DNA of 64,000 nucleotides from Fonsecaea monophora. Taxonomy: Eukaryota > Ascomycota > Eurotiomycetes > Chaetothyriales > Herpotrichiellaceae. The translations under genes and the position numbers were made by a program. The stretch is from NCBI RefSeq assembly GCF_001642475.1, contig NW_019173949.1, positions 1 to 64,000 of the forward strand, given 5' to 3'. Positions 1 to 10,704 of the stretch are shown here, in pieces. Each line of letters starts with the position of its first letter. The stretch's first letter is position 1. Below the pieces are notes generated by a model. The model was not told the origin of the DNA. It did no database searches and was given only the letters and a program-made list of their open reading frames with translations.

Positions 1-664
1 TGAAGGTCTACCAGCAGGTAGGGAGAGGTGGGATATAGACGCAGTATCACGTCGGGGAAAGGCACAGGGGTAGGTTCAACGAGAAGAACGACGTGGACGA
101 TATCCGTTGAAAGGCGAGATGAGACAGATGACAGTCCTTAGGGGGTTTGGAAACGTCCCCGAACTCCTTCACGTCGGTATGCCACGCCATCCCAGGAATA
201 CAACAACAGAACCATACCCATGCAGCCATGTTGGCAACAGCCCGGGGAGTCTGAGCAGACTCCAGAGTCCCCGCAAAGGTTCTCTCAAGCGCCCTCGCGA
301 CCGGCTTCAAGGGAGGAGACAAGCCCAGCGCAGCGGGGAGGAGTTGCAGTTCCGAAGGGCCGACGACTGATTTGTTACCAGGTTATGCATCTAGCATCCA
401 GCAAGGGAGACCCCAGATGGGTAACCAGTTTACCCCGGCCAGTGTCTATTCCAGTCTTCAGGAGCTGAAGAGCGAGGACGGCAAAAAGAGGCTGCCAAGT
501 CGCCGAAGGCCGAAGCATCCCTCATTCTGAAGAAATGTGGGGGGAGCTCGGGGATGGTGGATTCAGGGTAGACAATCCTTTGGTGTCAGAGGCTTCAAAT
601 CCTGATTCGACATGTCAACATAACCTTTCGTCCTTGTTCGCTAGCCCCCTCCCCTCCCGCTCCA
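1..664. other. Left-edge region; possible 3' end of a plus-strand gene
   Basis: No gene can be assigned with confidence. On the plus strand a reading frame opens after a stop at 252-254 and runs to a TGA at 528-530. Its end is protein-like (about residues QMGNQFTPASVYSSLQELKS, then a basic tail). An acceptor-like CAG lies near 257, so this could be the last exon of a gene starting left of the window. A second frame over 460-560 also looks protein-like, so frame and splicing are unresolved. No domain is recognised. The 3' end of the neighbouring minus-strand transcription factor lies at 665, so the two genes would converge here. Confidence 0.3.
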
Positions 665-3419
665 TCAGAAAGCGATCTCGCGATTCATCAGTGCCTCGTC
701 AGAGAAGACGGACGAGAACACGCTCCAGTCGTCGAGGTTGAAGTCCTGACTCGCGCAGAAGATGTCCTTTTTGGGGGGAATTGTCAGTAGAGCTAAACGC
801 CAAAAAAAAAAGTTGCGCGTGTGGACACAGGCCATCGACTTACCCCAAACGGAATGTCCACGTCGTTGGCGAGACTGAAGCCGTCATCGGCGCCCGTGCT
901 CGCGGGGACGTCGGTCTTCAACGCCTTGGTGACAGTCTGCCGAGCGACGGTGGCGACGTCTCGAGCGAATGGAAAGTTGAGCTCCGAAGACGTCACAAAC
1001 TCCATGTGTCCAAAGTAGCCGGCCGCCACGTCGAGGAGGGCCACGTCAGACCGCGCCGAGGACAGAGACGGGAACTTGAGGATGTGGATGAAGAGATTGA
1101 TCAGCCCGATCATGGGATAGTAGAAGGTTGGCCTGTGTCTGTTAGACTGACGATTTTGTCGTTCTGCTCGGTCACACGCACCATTGTATCGAGGCACCGT
1201 TGATCTCCAGGCTTCTCGCGATGATGATGATATTCCTCGCGGCTTCTGCAACCGTGTTCGAGCTGAAGATCAGTTGGTCTTGGGTGACGACACCCCGACC
1301 GTTCCCGAAGATGGTGCTGTACACCCACGGGTAGGCAAAGATGGTGTGTATGGCCATCAAGCTCCCGTAGTAAGCGCAATGCATAAGGACCGTAGGGAGA
1401 TACCTGGCGTCGTGGGGGACCTGAAAGGACCGGAGGCGGTCGTCCGGTCTCAGTCCCGGCGGGAGAGAATCTCTCCATTCGTGCAGCTGGTGATCCAGTT
1501 CTGCTACGGTTTCAAGTAGAGTGCTCGGCGGCTGTTGAAAAGCCTTGACCGACATGAGTCGTTTGGAGATCTGAGAGGATATCTGGGCGTGTCGAATAAG
1601 ATATGTGAATGCCTGCACGTCAAGAGTGCTTCCGGGGCATGCCTCGGTCGGGATCTGACAGCTGATCTCGTCGTCGTCGATGGCCTGGACAAGACACCAG
1701 TTAGTACTCGACAACAAATCGGTGGTCGGTAGCCATGACTTACAGACGGTCGTCCAGAGCGGTGAGCAATATGCTTCTCGCAGCAATATATAGCCCAGAA
1801 CAGCCAACTATAGTGTAGTTCATCATGGGCAGCCAAGTTCCACGCTTTGGCCGGTCGCCGATGTAATCCCTTTGCCTGAGCCACTCGCGCCGCACCGGCA
1901 CAGAACATGTACTCGAGGGCGGGATTGCCGAGACCCTCTGAGAAAAAAGCCTGCCAGATATGGTGAGATGATATTCAACAGCGAAGAAGTGCGGACCTTT
2001 GTACCATTGCGATCAGGGCGCGAACAGCGAGCAAACCTGTGGGGGTGAAAAGTAACTCGATGAGGACGGACATGGCACTCTGAAAGTAGCTCCATGCTTC
2101 AGCTTGGATCTCTGTGAAACTCATCGACGTGTGTTTGGAGAGGTAGATTCGACACCCTGAGGCATACACGGTTTTGCGCAAGGCGAACCACGAGGCGTCA
2201 TCGCCCGACACCAGATCTCCGCGTAAGTGGGCTCGAAGGGCGCTTTCAAACTCGGGTCTATACACAATGCCGAGAGTTGCGTCGAACGATTCCTCAAAGT
2301 ATGCTTTTCCAGTATCTTGTCAGCCTTTGTATAAGAGAGATATATATAGACGACGACATCACTTGCCATTACAATATTTCCAGGCAGTCTCGGGATCAGG
2401 TTCGCGGTGTTGGGTAGCTGCGATTTTGCTCCGATCCAACGTCAAACGCCGCGTCCACGTGGTTATAAGCTCTCTGGCGCTGTTTTCAAAATCTGCAACG
2501 CCAGTTCTTTGTGCAACCCAGTCTAGACCGGGCCTTGAGCAGACCGATAGCCAGGACCCCGGACCTGTGCCAAAAGACAATCAGATAGAGGCTTTGAGGG
2601 TTGGATGTGACCGGTACATTACCATGATGTTCCCAGTTCACCTCGAGAGCCGTTAGCCTGCACGGAAATTGTCCCAAGGGGTGTGTATACTTACCACCTG
2701 TGGAGCAAGAATAGTGGCCTCCTTGTCCATGTTTGTAGCGTCAGAGTCTTCCTTGGCCTCAATATGCCTGTTTGAAAAGGGTTGCGCGGACTGTTGCACC
2801 GTGTCCGCCAAACTTGGGTTCGTTGAAGTGGGCGGATTCTGATATGTTGGCACAACTTTTTCTGGAACGAAAGACGTCAGTGTAGGATTGTCGATCAATG
2901 ATGTCTCCATGTCGATCGACCTGATATGCTGGGTTTCGTTCCAGGTGGATATTGTTGTGTTCCTGGCGCTTCCAAGTTGTGGTCCGAGGGTTTGCGCCAC
3001 CAGGGTGCTTTGGCTGCTGATACTGCCAGGATGAGCTGTGTCAGACACCGATGGGGAGGCCCTGATCTGGTTCTGGTTCTCGATCATGGCCTCCATCCGA
3101 GCTATGCGACCCTCCAGCAAGGTTTCGAGGCCGCTGCCATGCCTTCGTCGCCCTCGTCGAGATTCGGGATAGACACATTCTGCTCGAGAAATCTGCATTG
3201 ACTTTTGAGAAGAATCCCTATTTGGCAGTGAATCGGGGTAGAGTACCTGACATTTGGCACATGGGGTTCCTCCGTCGCCTGGGAGTTTTAAATCATGTAA
3301 GCCTCAGGATCAGGTATTGACACGATCAAACAGCTGGGGGCAAGCATACATTTGACCTTCCGTGCGCGACATTGGCCGCACGCGTGAGCCTTCTTTGGCA
3401 ATTCCCGCTGGCCCACCAT
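665..3419 (-). CDS. Zn(II)2Cys6 fungal transcription factor
   Basis: Multi-exon gene for a fungus-specific regulator. The start ATG is at 3419. Exon 1 reads CGQC-RARKVK and, after an intron that splits the third cysteine codon, continues DGGTPCAKC; a further intron leads to QISRAEC. Together these complete the six-cysteine binuclear zinc cluster, followed by a basic stretch (SRRGRRR) and a likely coiled-coil start. Further exons (about 2653-3198, 1975-2265, 1172-1807 and 793-1251) carry pieces typical of the fungal-specific transcription factor middle domain, including a YSWLFWAIYCCEKHIAHRSG-like segment. The last exon (665-766) ends DEALMNREIAF; its acceptor is AAAAAG with a CTGAC branch site 12 nt upstream. 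It is predicted to be a nuclear DNA-binding regulator whose target is unknown. The exact middle exon borders were not all worked out. Confidence 0.9.
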
Positions 3420-3756
3420 TTGCAAGCTTTGTTATTATTCTAGGCTTATGCTGCCTATGCCGGAGGAAGTGACTTGTAACCGCGTGGGAAACGATATTAT
3501 GACTGGAGAACCTGCCCTGGCTCCAATTGAGTCTATATTGCGGGGCACCGGGGGTATATAAGCCCCATATCGCTATCCCAAAGAAGCATGTGAGCCGAGG
3601 GCAGGTGAAGCGATAAGTGACAAGCGGCTAATAGCGGCAGGAAGTTGGTAGTAGGAAGGTTTTTCCGCTCATCACGGTCTTTTTTCGCTCGTTCTTCGCT
3701 CTATATCTCAAGGCTACACCACTAACGCCGCGAATCGGTTGGTCCCTTGCACTTCA
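3420..3756. promoter_or_regulatory. Divergent promoter between the Zn2Cys6 factor and the WDR6-like gene
   Basis: This 337-bp spacer separates two divergent start codons, so it should hold both promoters. A TATATAAG element at 3555-3562 lies about 200 bp before the plus-strand start. The element is seen in the sequence; its use is inferred. Confidence 0.5.
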
Positions 3757-6700
3757 ATGACAACATGTACTCTAGAGGTCAGTTTGATGGCCTCCCACAG
3801 TCCCTATCGCTGACTATCATAGCCACAAGCTGCATGTCTGCCAGTCACTGCTCTGAGGTCGGTCCTGGTTGACGGAGAGTTGTTGCTCTTTGCAGGGCAG
3901 GGTCCCTTTCTTCACATCTACAATGAGAGCGGAGTCATTATTTCATCTGCGCGAATATTCGAGATCCAACCCATCTGTGGGATACAGATCGAGTCGCGCG
4001 ATGCAGGGCAAGTGTTGAGTCAGGGTCATCAGATCGTGCTCTGGGGAGGGGCATTTTGCCGCACCGCTGTGTTGACGTTAGGGAAACCAGGAGCTGCCCC
4101 GTCAGCCTTGGTGCTAGAGATCACTTTCTCGAGACCATTAAACTGCGGAGATTGGATTCTAGATGCTGCTTTCCACCAATCCAGCATTTTCCTGCTCACT
4201 GCACACAATCAGCTTCTAGAGCTGTCCTTTCGCCGACATGCAGAGAGCACTCTGAAATGTGAGAAATATGCCACAGTGAATGGCCCAAAGTCATTCCTGT
4301 ACTCCGGCTCCCTTGCTGTCACCAACCCTGGCCAAATTATTGTGGCTTCTGGGACCGTCTTTGGGGAGATTCTAGTCTGGACTTGCTCGAGGGAAGAAAG
4401 CCTGGGCCAGTGGTCCACATCACTAAGACACATTTTCAATGGTCACAGAGGTTCCGTTTTCGGTGTGTCTATTTCTGACGGCTTCGACCTGGGCGCAACT
4501 CGCTGCCGCTTGTTGGCGAGCTGTTCTGATGACCGAACGGTAAGAATTTGGGACATTAGTGACTGTGACTTGACACCCCGCGACTCCAATCACAGTCTAG
4601 AATCAGCCGAGACAGGCTTCGGACTTGTCGGTCAAGGAGGCGACACCCATCTTGCATCCGAATGGGGTCATCTCTCGCGCATCTGGGATGTTGAATTTGT
4701 GCGGAACGAGTCGAACAGAAACGGCGTCTGTCTTCTATCCCGAGGTGAAGACGGTGCCTGTCAATTGTGGACCGTCGAGCTGCATGCAGGGACTCCACCA
4801 GAGATACCCCTAACGGCGCGTCTGAGGGCAGAGTCAAGTGATCGACACCATTCGGGGAAGAATGCATGGTCCATGACCTACGTTAATGATGGTCAAGGTT
4901 TGCTCGTCCAGACTGGCGGTGCTGATGGGCAGATTATCTCCAGAAGATTTGATGTCTCGCGCGGGAGCATAGCTTCGTCTACCACCCTCTCGACACCTTT
5001 TAAGGACATTACTGTGTCCTCGATGTCCCTGAAGCATTACTTGTTCTTGGACTCGGGTGCATGCTTGGCTGCTACGGATCGAGGCGACTTGTTCCGATTG
5101 ACTGCTAGCCATGATAAGTTGAATTGGACCAGCTTGATACCGAATCCTGGAAGTGGCGGCCTTGTGCTCTGCTCGGCTGAACGCCTACAGCTCGTTCTCG
5201 TTGCGTATCAGAGAGGTGGACTGTCGGCATTGCTCACCCACAACGACTCTTTAGTCCCCGTCGAATGCGACCTCGAATGTGCAATCTCTTGGATGCGGCT
5301 TGCCTCTCCACATTCCGCAGAATTGCCATCGTCTACAATTTGTGTTGTTGCCTCGTTGGCGAATCGGAAGTCAGTCATCCTCTGGGTGAGCATGACAGAC
5401 GGTTCAGTCCAGGTGAGCCAAACATCTTTAGAAACACCAGAAACTTTCACCATCACCTCCTGTTGTTACGACAGCTCTAGCCAGGTCTTGGTTCTTGGTT
5501 CCCGTGCTGGAGCTCTTGCAATCTATCGCCAGGTAACATCTGGGTCAAAAAAATCTGGGGAGCCATCGTGCCTTCGCCATGCCCATGGCACGGATAGCGT
5601 CGCTTCCGTTACCATTCTGCAAGAAGATGCGCAACCTTCCAAGGAGACAATCCATGTTCTGACGACAGGACGTGACGGGATCTACGCAATCCATCGAGTC
5701 AATTGGCCACAGTCCACAGACACGCAAGAAGCCACTGTGACAGCTGTTCACAGATCTGCACTCCCATTCGGGCCCAACATTGAGGGGGCTTTGTTTACGT
5801 CGGGCAAAGAATCATCACATGTGACAGAGCGAAATTTGATTCTCTATGGCTTCCGCTCGACGTCGTTTGTTGTTTGGAATGAAACACAGCAATCTGAAGT
5901 GTTATCTGTCGAGTGCGGCGGGCCCCATCGCAGCTGGGCGTTTCGAGACTGTTCCGAGTTTCGTGATGGAGGCGGGAAATCATTTGTCTGGACTAAAGCC
6001 CGCACATTGAACTGGTACTCATCCCGGGGATCCAACCACGAATTGATCCAAAAGGGAGGGCAAGGGCGTGAGATCAAGGCCGTGGCTCGCAGTCCTGTGT
6101 CGTACGATCGCCTTCAGAAGGAACACCGCGCTCAGGTTCTCATAGCCACAGGAGCTGAAGACACCAACATTCAGCTCTTTGCTATACCTCGTACCGCGAA
6201 AGCTACATACCGACCTCAACCAGCCGGGGAACCCGTACCAGACACCTCTGCGTTTCGGGCCGTGTCAACCCTGAAACGACACAATACCGGCATTCAACAT
6301 CTCCAATTCTCACCGTCGGGCGGATACCTCTTTAGCAGTGCTGGATGCGAAGAATTCTATGTGTGGAGACTCACCTTTGACGTACCTGGCATTGAAACCG
6401 GAGTGGTACTATGGGACATGATGCCGACTCAGGAAGAAGACTCGGATGCGCGGATCATGAGCTTTGATTTGCAGCGTAGCAACTCCGGAGACGAGAACGC
6501 AAGAGAGGAATACACGATCGTGATGGCGTACTCGAACGGAAAGGCAAAGGTGGTACGCTATACACCTGGATCCAGCAGGAGTAAAGAGATGTTTGAGATG
6601 CTGCGAGAAATCAGCTACGGTTCCTTCTGTGTGATGCAGGCTTTCTTCCTTTCACCAAGCTTCATCCCAGCTTCGACCTTTGGATCTGACGAGCTTCGAA

Positions 6701-7401
6701 TGGGAGCATTGTCCGCGGGCACCAACGGCATCCTAAACCTCAGCCTTATGAACACCCGCTTCCCGTCTAATCGGTCGACTGTTTCGCCCGATACAGCGCT
6801 TGAATCGCCGATGGAAGTCCACAAGGTGCATCAAAGCAGCGTCCTTGCCATGGACATGGTACGCCTCAATCCCATGACCTACCTCGTCGCGACCGGCGGC
6901 GACGACAACGCACTAGGCCTGACACTGCTTACCGCTTTACCTTCATCTACGATCGCGCCCGCATCAGAGACCAACACCGAAAGACAACCACCCTCCTACC
7001 ACTTCCGCACGCTACTCATTCCTGCCGCCCACGCCGCAGCCCTCACGGCGTTGAAAGCCACGAACCTCAGACGCACACGGACGGGATATTCGATTGTTGT
7101 GGTTACCGTGGGGAACGACCAGCGCGTCAACGTCTGGGATGTCCATGTCAACTCGGGCGGAGACAATAAACGTGTCATTCCCTCCGCCGGGCGAGATAAG
7201 CTTTTTGAAGCCGTCCAGGTGGAACTTGTCGGAGCTGGATGGACGGCAGTTGCGGACGTCAGTGATTTGGACATTATCGAGGACGACCCTATGACCCTGG
7301 AAAATGATGTAGGGAACGGTGAGAAGGGTGGGGGCGAGAGAGCATGGAGTATTTTGGTGGTGGGTGTCGGGATGGAGCTTCTGAGGGTGGTCGCTCGATA
7401 A
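3757..7401 (+). CDS. WDR6: WDR6/Rtt10 (Trm734)-type WD40 protein, tRNA 2'-O-methylation cofactor
   Basis: About 1,199 residues in two exons (3757-3777 and 3823-7401) with a 45-nt intron. The ATG at 3757 is the start that joins in frame; the long open frame alone has no ATG at its beginning. The N-terminus (PVTALRSVLVDGELLLFAGQ, then GPFLHIYN) is the characteristic opening of WDR6-family proteins. WD40 blades follow, with clear examples such as the segment ending DDRTVRIWDISDCD (near 4540), and late blades ending FYVWRL and VNVWDV. The length fits the family (about 1,000-1,200 residues). Yeast Trm734/Rtt10 partners the Trm7 methyltransferase to modify position 34 of certain tRNAs, and WDR6 is also linked to endosomal recycling. 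No membrane segment is seen. The gene is divergent from the Zn2Cys6 factor. The assignment rests on the N-terminal signature plus length. Confidence 0.8.
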
Positions 7402-7915
7402 GGCACAGAGATGGTTCCGTCTGGAAGAGAGAGAAGATGATACTTCAACATATCAAGTCCCACCCCAACCTGTAGTGGATGACAGCTGGATGGTCTGATT
7501 GGTATCGGTGCTCAGGGGCTTGCAGCCTCGTCCATTGTCCGCCGGCCCATCCCGTAGCTCGCGAATACACCTCATCTACCTACCACTCATGTCCACTTCA
7601 AACCTCTCAATTGCCTCCTCCCTACATCTACTCGACGACCTGATTCTTCAACACCTGCAAAAACCCTGACGACAACCATCCCAATCAAACTCAGCTTCAG
7701 GTGGTGGCCTCTTCCCCTCGTCCAGCACAGCACGGCATAGTTTGGACAGCCACACATCCGAGTAGTAATGGTAAGAAATCCGTGAGAGAATCGGTGCCAA
7801 AAAGACTTTCTTTCACAAGCCCAGCCAGCCGGCCAGCCAACCACTCTCCCGGTCCCACCGTAATGTACTCTAGCAGTAGAACCGAGCAAAAAAATGAAGC
7901 CACTCAAGAAAACCC
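7402..7915. other. Intergenic, WDR6-like gene to tRNA
   Basis: No supported gene. A pyrimidine-rich stretch at 7550-7700 is probably the 3' untranslated region of the WDR6-like gene. Short open frames here overlap in several frames and show no recognisable protein. Confidence 0.5.
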
Positions 7916-7920
7916 AAAAA
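7916..7920 (-). terminator. RNA polymerase III T5 terminator of the tRNA-Val gene
   Basis: On the minus strand, five T residues occur 2 nt after the discriminator base of the tRNA. This is the expected position and form of a Pol III terminator. Confidence 0.75.
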
Positions 7921-7958
7921 TTTAGTTCCTATGGGGATCGAACCCATGACCTTCTCCG

Positions 7959-8009
7959 CGCCAACGATCTCGGTATCGTCAAACTAGAGAGACGACACGA
8001 CGAGATGCC
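7959..8009 (-). other. Canonical anticodon-loop intron of tRNA-Val
   Basis: This 51-nt segment lies directly after A37 (8010) and before C38 (7958), flanked by the fully paired anticodon stem. It is at the standard site cut by the tRNA splicing endonuclease. Somewhat long, but of ordinary placement. Confidence 0.8.
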
Positions 8010-8038
8010 TGTAAAGGAGATGTGATAAACCACTACAC

Positions 8039-8091
8039 CTGGTAGGAGGGTTAGTAAGATATGTAGGAATAATGGCAGTGGGTGGGCTCAC
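8039..8091 (-). other. Ectopic, spliceosomal-looking intron inside tRNA-Val
   Basis: This 53-nt segment lies between tRNA positions 9 and 10. It starts GTGAGCCC, contains a perfect TACTAAC branch site (8056-8050; branch A at 8051) and ends CTACCAG. The branch-to-acceptor distance is 12 nt, as in the mRNA introns of neighbouring genes. The intron and the following exon both begin GTG, so the cut position is ambiguous by up to 3 nt and could reflect a 3-nt target duplication. That it is removed as an intron is inferred from restored base pairing; the removing machinery is unknown. Confidence 0.7.
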
Positions 8092-8100
8092 TAAGGAACT

Positions 8101-8742
8101 ATTTTATCTGTGTGACAAATCAGATCACTTTTTTGGTGTATGTTGTATATATTCCTTGAATATTTGTGAACGGAGACCCGCTCGCCCACTAAGCCTCTAA
8201 TCTTCCCCGCATTCGTATCGGGTCTTTCTCCTCCTCCTCTTCGTCAATTCTCCAATTCAACCGTCTCATCCACACAGGCACCCTCCACACCACACCACAC
8301 ACTCCACCATGTGTGTACCCGTTCAAGCCCATTGCAGATTCTTACTTCGGCATGAGCCTCGGAGAGGAAAGACACACAAAAGGCCTGGCCTGGTGGCCTG
8401 GGTGATCGAACAGCCGCGGGACAAGTAATCCCTTGTCTCGAAAAGCTAGCCCCTCGGTGGTACTTTGCGGAGTTTTTTTTTGAAATCTCTCAAAGTCCGT
8501 GGAGGTCCTGTCCCCAAGTCACTGCATCAAGCGTTTTCTCGGTAAGAGGGAGTTTGTCGGATAATACTTCATATATCGTTTGTGGATAAAAGAGGCAAGA
8601 TAAAGCAAAAACGTCTGAATACTCGGTGCCAGAGTTCTGGACTTTTGAGATACCGAGAAATTTCTTTGGATAGACTCAAAAAGAAAAAAAGGTAGGGGAC
8701 CACGAAGGAGAGCCCTGGGGAAAAGAATAGGTTGCAGGAAAG
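8101..8742. other. Intergenic, tRNA to old-yellow-enzyme gene
   Basis: AT-rich sequence lies directly upstream of the tRNA (8101-8160), followed by a pyrimidine-rich stretch (8190-8310) and an oligo-T run near 8465. It probably holds the promoter and leader of the oxidoreductase gene. No supported gene. Confidence 0.45.
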
Positions 8743-10272
8743 ATGGAATACGATACGTCTACCCTCAACGGCGCACCCATCACGGGTAACGTCAAGCATG
8801 AAAAGAACACCACCAGTCCGAATCGAGGGCGCATAAGGATTCAATGCGACCCGACAGATGTCTCCATCCTCAACCAGCCCGTCACTTTCGCCTTCTCCGG
8901 TCGAACTGCGAAGAACAGATTCCTCAAGGCACCCATGACCGAGAGACTGTGCCATTGGAACAAAGAAGGCGAGGATATCGTATGTCACCCTTCCTTTCGG
9001 GTTACGTCTATTGACCCCTAACACAGTCCGCTCGAGGCGTGCCCAGTCCCGAGTATCTCAACCTGTACCGACGATGGGGTGAGGCCGAGATCGGCATCAT
9101 TGTCAGTGGGAACATCATGGTCCGCTACGACGCGGTCGAAGCATACGGCAACCCCATCCTCGTCGACGACCACGATGGCCGCCTCGCAAAGTTCAAGGAA
9201 GTCGCCGACGCCGCAAAGGCTCACGGCTCGCTCTTTATTGCCCAACTCTCCCACCCGGGCAGGCAAGGCGGCAAGTACCTGAACCCAAACCCCGTCAGCG
9301 CGAGCGATATCCAGCTGAGCATCAAATGGGCGGGGAACGAGTTCAACAAGCCGCGACCCTTGACCATCCCGGAGATCAAAGAAATGGTGAAAAGCTGGGG
9401 CGAGACCGCGTATCTCTGCTGGAAAGCCGGGTTTGATGGCGTCCAAGGTAGGCACTTTGGAAAGACTGAGATCATACAAAAGCTGAGACTCCTCCCCTCG
9501 TTGAACAGTGCACTGCGCCCACGGCTACCTGCTAGCCCAGTTCCTGAGTCCCACCACGAACCGCCGCACCGACGAATATGGCGGCGACCTGAACAACCGG
9601 TCTCGCATCGTCTTCGAGATCATCGAGGAGATCCAACGCCGCGTGCCGGACCCGTCGTTCATCATCTGCGTGAAGCTCAACTCGGTCGAGTTCCAGGACA
9701 AAGGCACCACGCCCGAGAACGCGCGGGACCTGTGCCTGAAGCTCGAAAAGGCGCGTGTGGACTTTGTCGACTTGAGCGGCGGCACGTTTGAGAGTCGAGC
9801 CTTTGAGCACAAGAAGGAGAGCACCAAGGCGCGCGAGGCCTACTTTATCGAGTTCGCCGAGATGATCCGCCCGCTCCTCAAGGAGACCAAGGTGTACATC
9901 ACGGGCGGCCTGAGGACCGCGGCGGGCATGGTCAGGGCCGTCGAGTGCGGCGCCTGCGACGGGGTCGGTCTCGGCCGACCGTTCGCCCAAGAACCCTACC
10001 TTGCCAGAGAGCTCCTGAGCGGGAAGATCACGGGCGCCATTGAGAACTTCGCGCCCTTGCCCCTAAACACCCAGTCTACGGGCACGCAACTACATCAGAT
10101 CGGCAAGGGGGACGAGCTGATCAGCGACTGGAGCGACGAAAGCGAGGTCAAGCGGTGGATCGAGGCAGACACCAAGGAGACGGCCAGGAAGATCAGCATC
10201 CTGCCCGTGGTGGACAGTTCGGGCTATCCGCCGCTCAAGGCCGAGGTTGGCTTCGCCTATCTCGAGACTTGA
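8743..10272 (+). CDS. NADH:flavin oxidoreductase of the old yellow enzyme / NADH oxidase family
   Basis: About 473 residues in three exons: 8743-8979, 9027-9447 and 9509-10272. Frames join cleanly (phase 0, then phase 1). The N-terminus has the flavin-site start FSGRTAKNRFLKAPMTERLC. The middle has QLSHPGRQGG, then VHCAHGYLLAQFLSPTTNRR and TDEYGG, the conserved barrel motifs of the family. The C-terminal barrel strand reads CDGVGLGRPFAQEPYLARE, which binds the flavin phosphate. Known members are FMN-dependent NAD(P)H enzymes that reduce activated C=C bonds; the natural substrate cannot be told from sequence. No signal peptide is seen, so it is presumably cytosolic. It stands alone with no biosynthetic neighbours, and converges with the S11 gene. 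Confidence 0.92.
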
Positions 10273-10704
10273 GAGAGACAAAAACATGGGCTGGGGGGAC
10301 CTCGAAGGCGGAGTTCATCACAGACAAAACGCCAAAGAGAGTTTTGGATATAGAAACCCGTTAGAACGTCCGTAGACATGACCAATACACAATCAGGTAT
10401 GCGATTTGAGGATTTTTTGGTTAGACGTTGTTCATTGAATTTTCGAAGACCGGCGCTTTTCATGCCTGGCCCCGCGCCAGCAACAGACCATTTGACTCTG
10501 ATCTGATCTGATCTGATCTGTGCTTCCAGACGCCGAAAATGACCTCGTGCCACAATCTTCATCCACAGGCCTTGTCGTACCCCATGTGTCCTTGCTCGAT
10601 TGTGCGGAAAAAGCACGCCCTCACATTCGGACTCACTCTCCTTTGGGGGATTGACTTTGCACCACCACCCACTACCACAACCGCAGCCGTCCTTGTACTC
10701 CTGC
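10273..10704. other. Convergent 3' spacer between the oxidoreductase and S11 genes
   Basis: Contains the 3' ends of two convergent transcripts and a pentanucleotide repeat at 10498-10520. No supported gene. Confidence 0.6.
10498..10520. repeat. (ATCTG)n pentanucleotide repeat
   Basis: CTG followed by four exact ATCTG units, in the convergent 3' spacer. The same unit, also in four copies, recurs at the end of the Spc7 gene at 16984-17006. Confidence 0.95.

Larger units (their letters stand above)
7923..8100 (-). tRNA. tRNA-Val(UAC) with a canonical intron and an additional D-arm-proximal intron
   Basis: On the minus strand three segments make one tRNA: 8100-8092, 8038-8010 and 7958-7923. The acceptor strand AGTTCCT (8100-8094) pairs perfectly over 7 bp with AGGAACT before discriminator A73. 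Positions 8-9 are TA, as in many eukaryotic tRNAs. The D arm is GTGTAGTGGTTTATCAC, the anticodon stem TCTCC/GGAGA, the loop TTTACA-C with anticodon TAC (8013-8011), the variable loop AGGTC, and the T arm ATGGG-TTCGATC-CCCAT. The mature length is 74 nt before CCA. A 51-nt segment sits at the canonical 37/38 intron site. A second 53-nt segment separates position 9 from 10, which is not a known site for fungal nuclear tRNA introns. Without removing it, the acceptor stem cannot form from adjacent sequence (TCCTACC does not pair with AGGAACT). It is either a functional gene with two introns or an interrupted pseudogene. Confidence 0.85.

Noticed and set aside
8033..8046. Reading the tRNA 5' end as TCCTACC, directly next to the D arm
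   Set aside because: It does not pair with the 3' acceptor strand AGGAACT, and position 8 would be A. The upstream AGTTCCT-TA pairs perfectly and explains the intervening intron-like segment.
665..10272. Zn2Cys6 regulator plus oxidoreductase as a biosynthetic cluster
   Set aside because: A WDR6-like housekeeping gene and a tRNA gene lie between them and no synthase, P450 or dedicated transporter is nearby.
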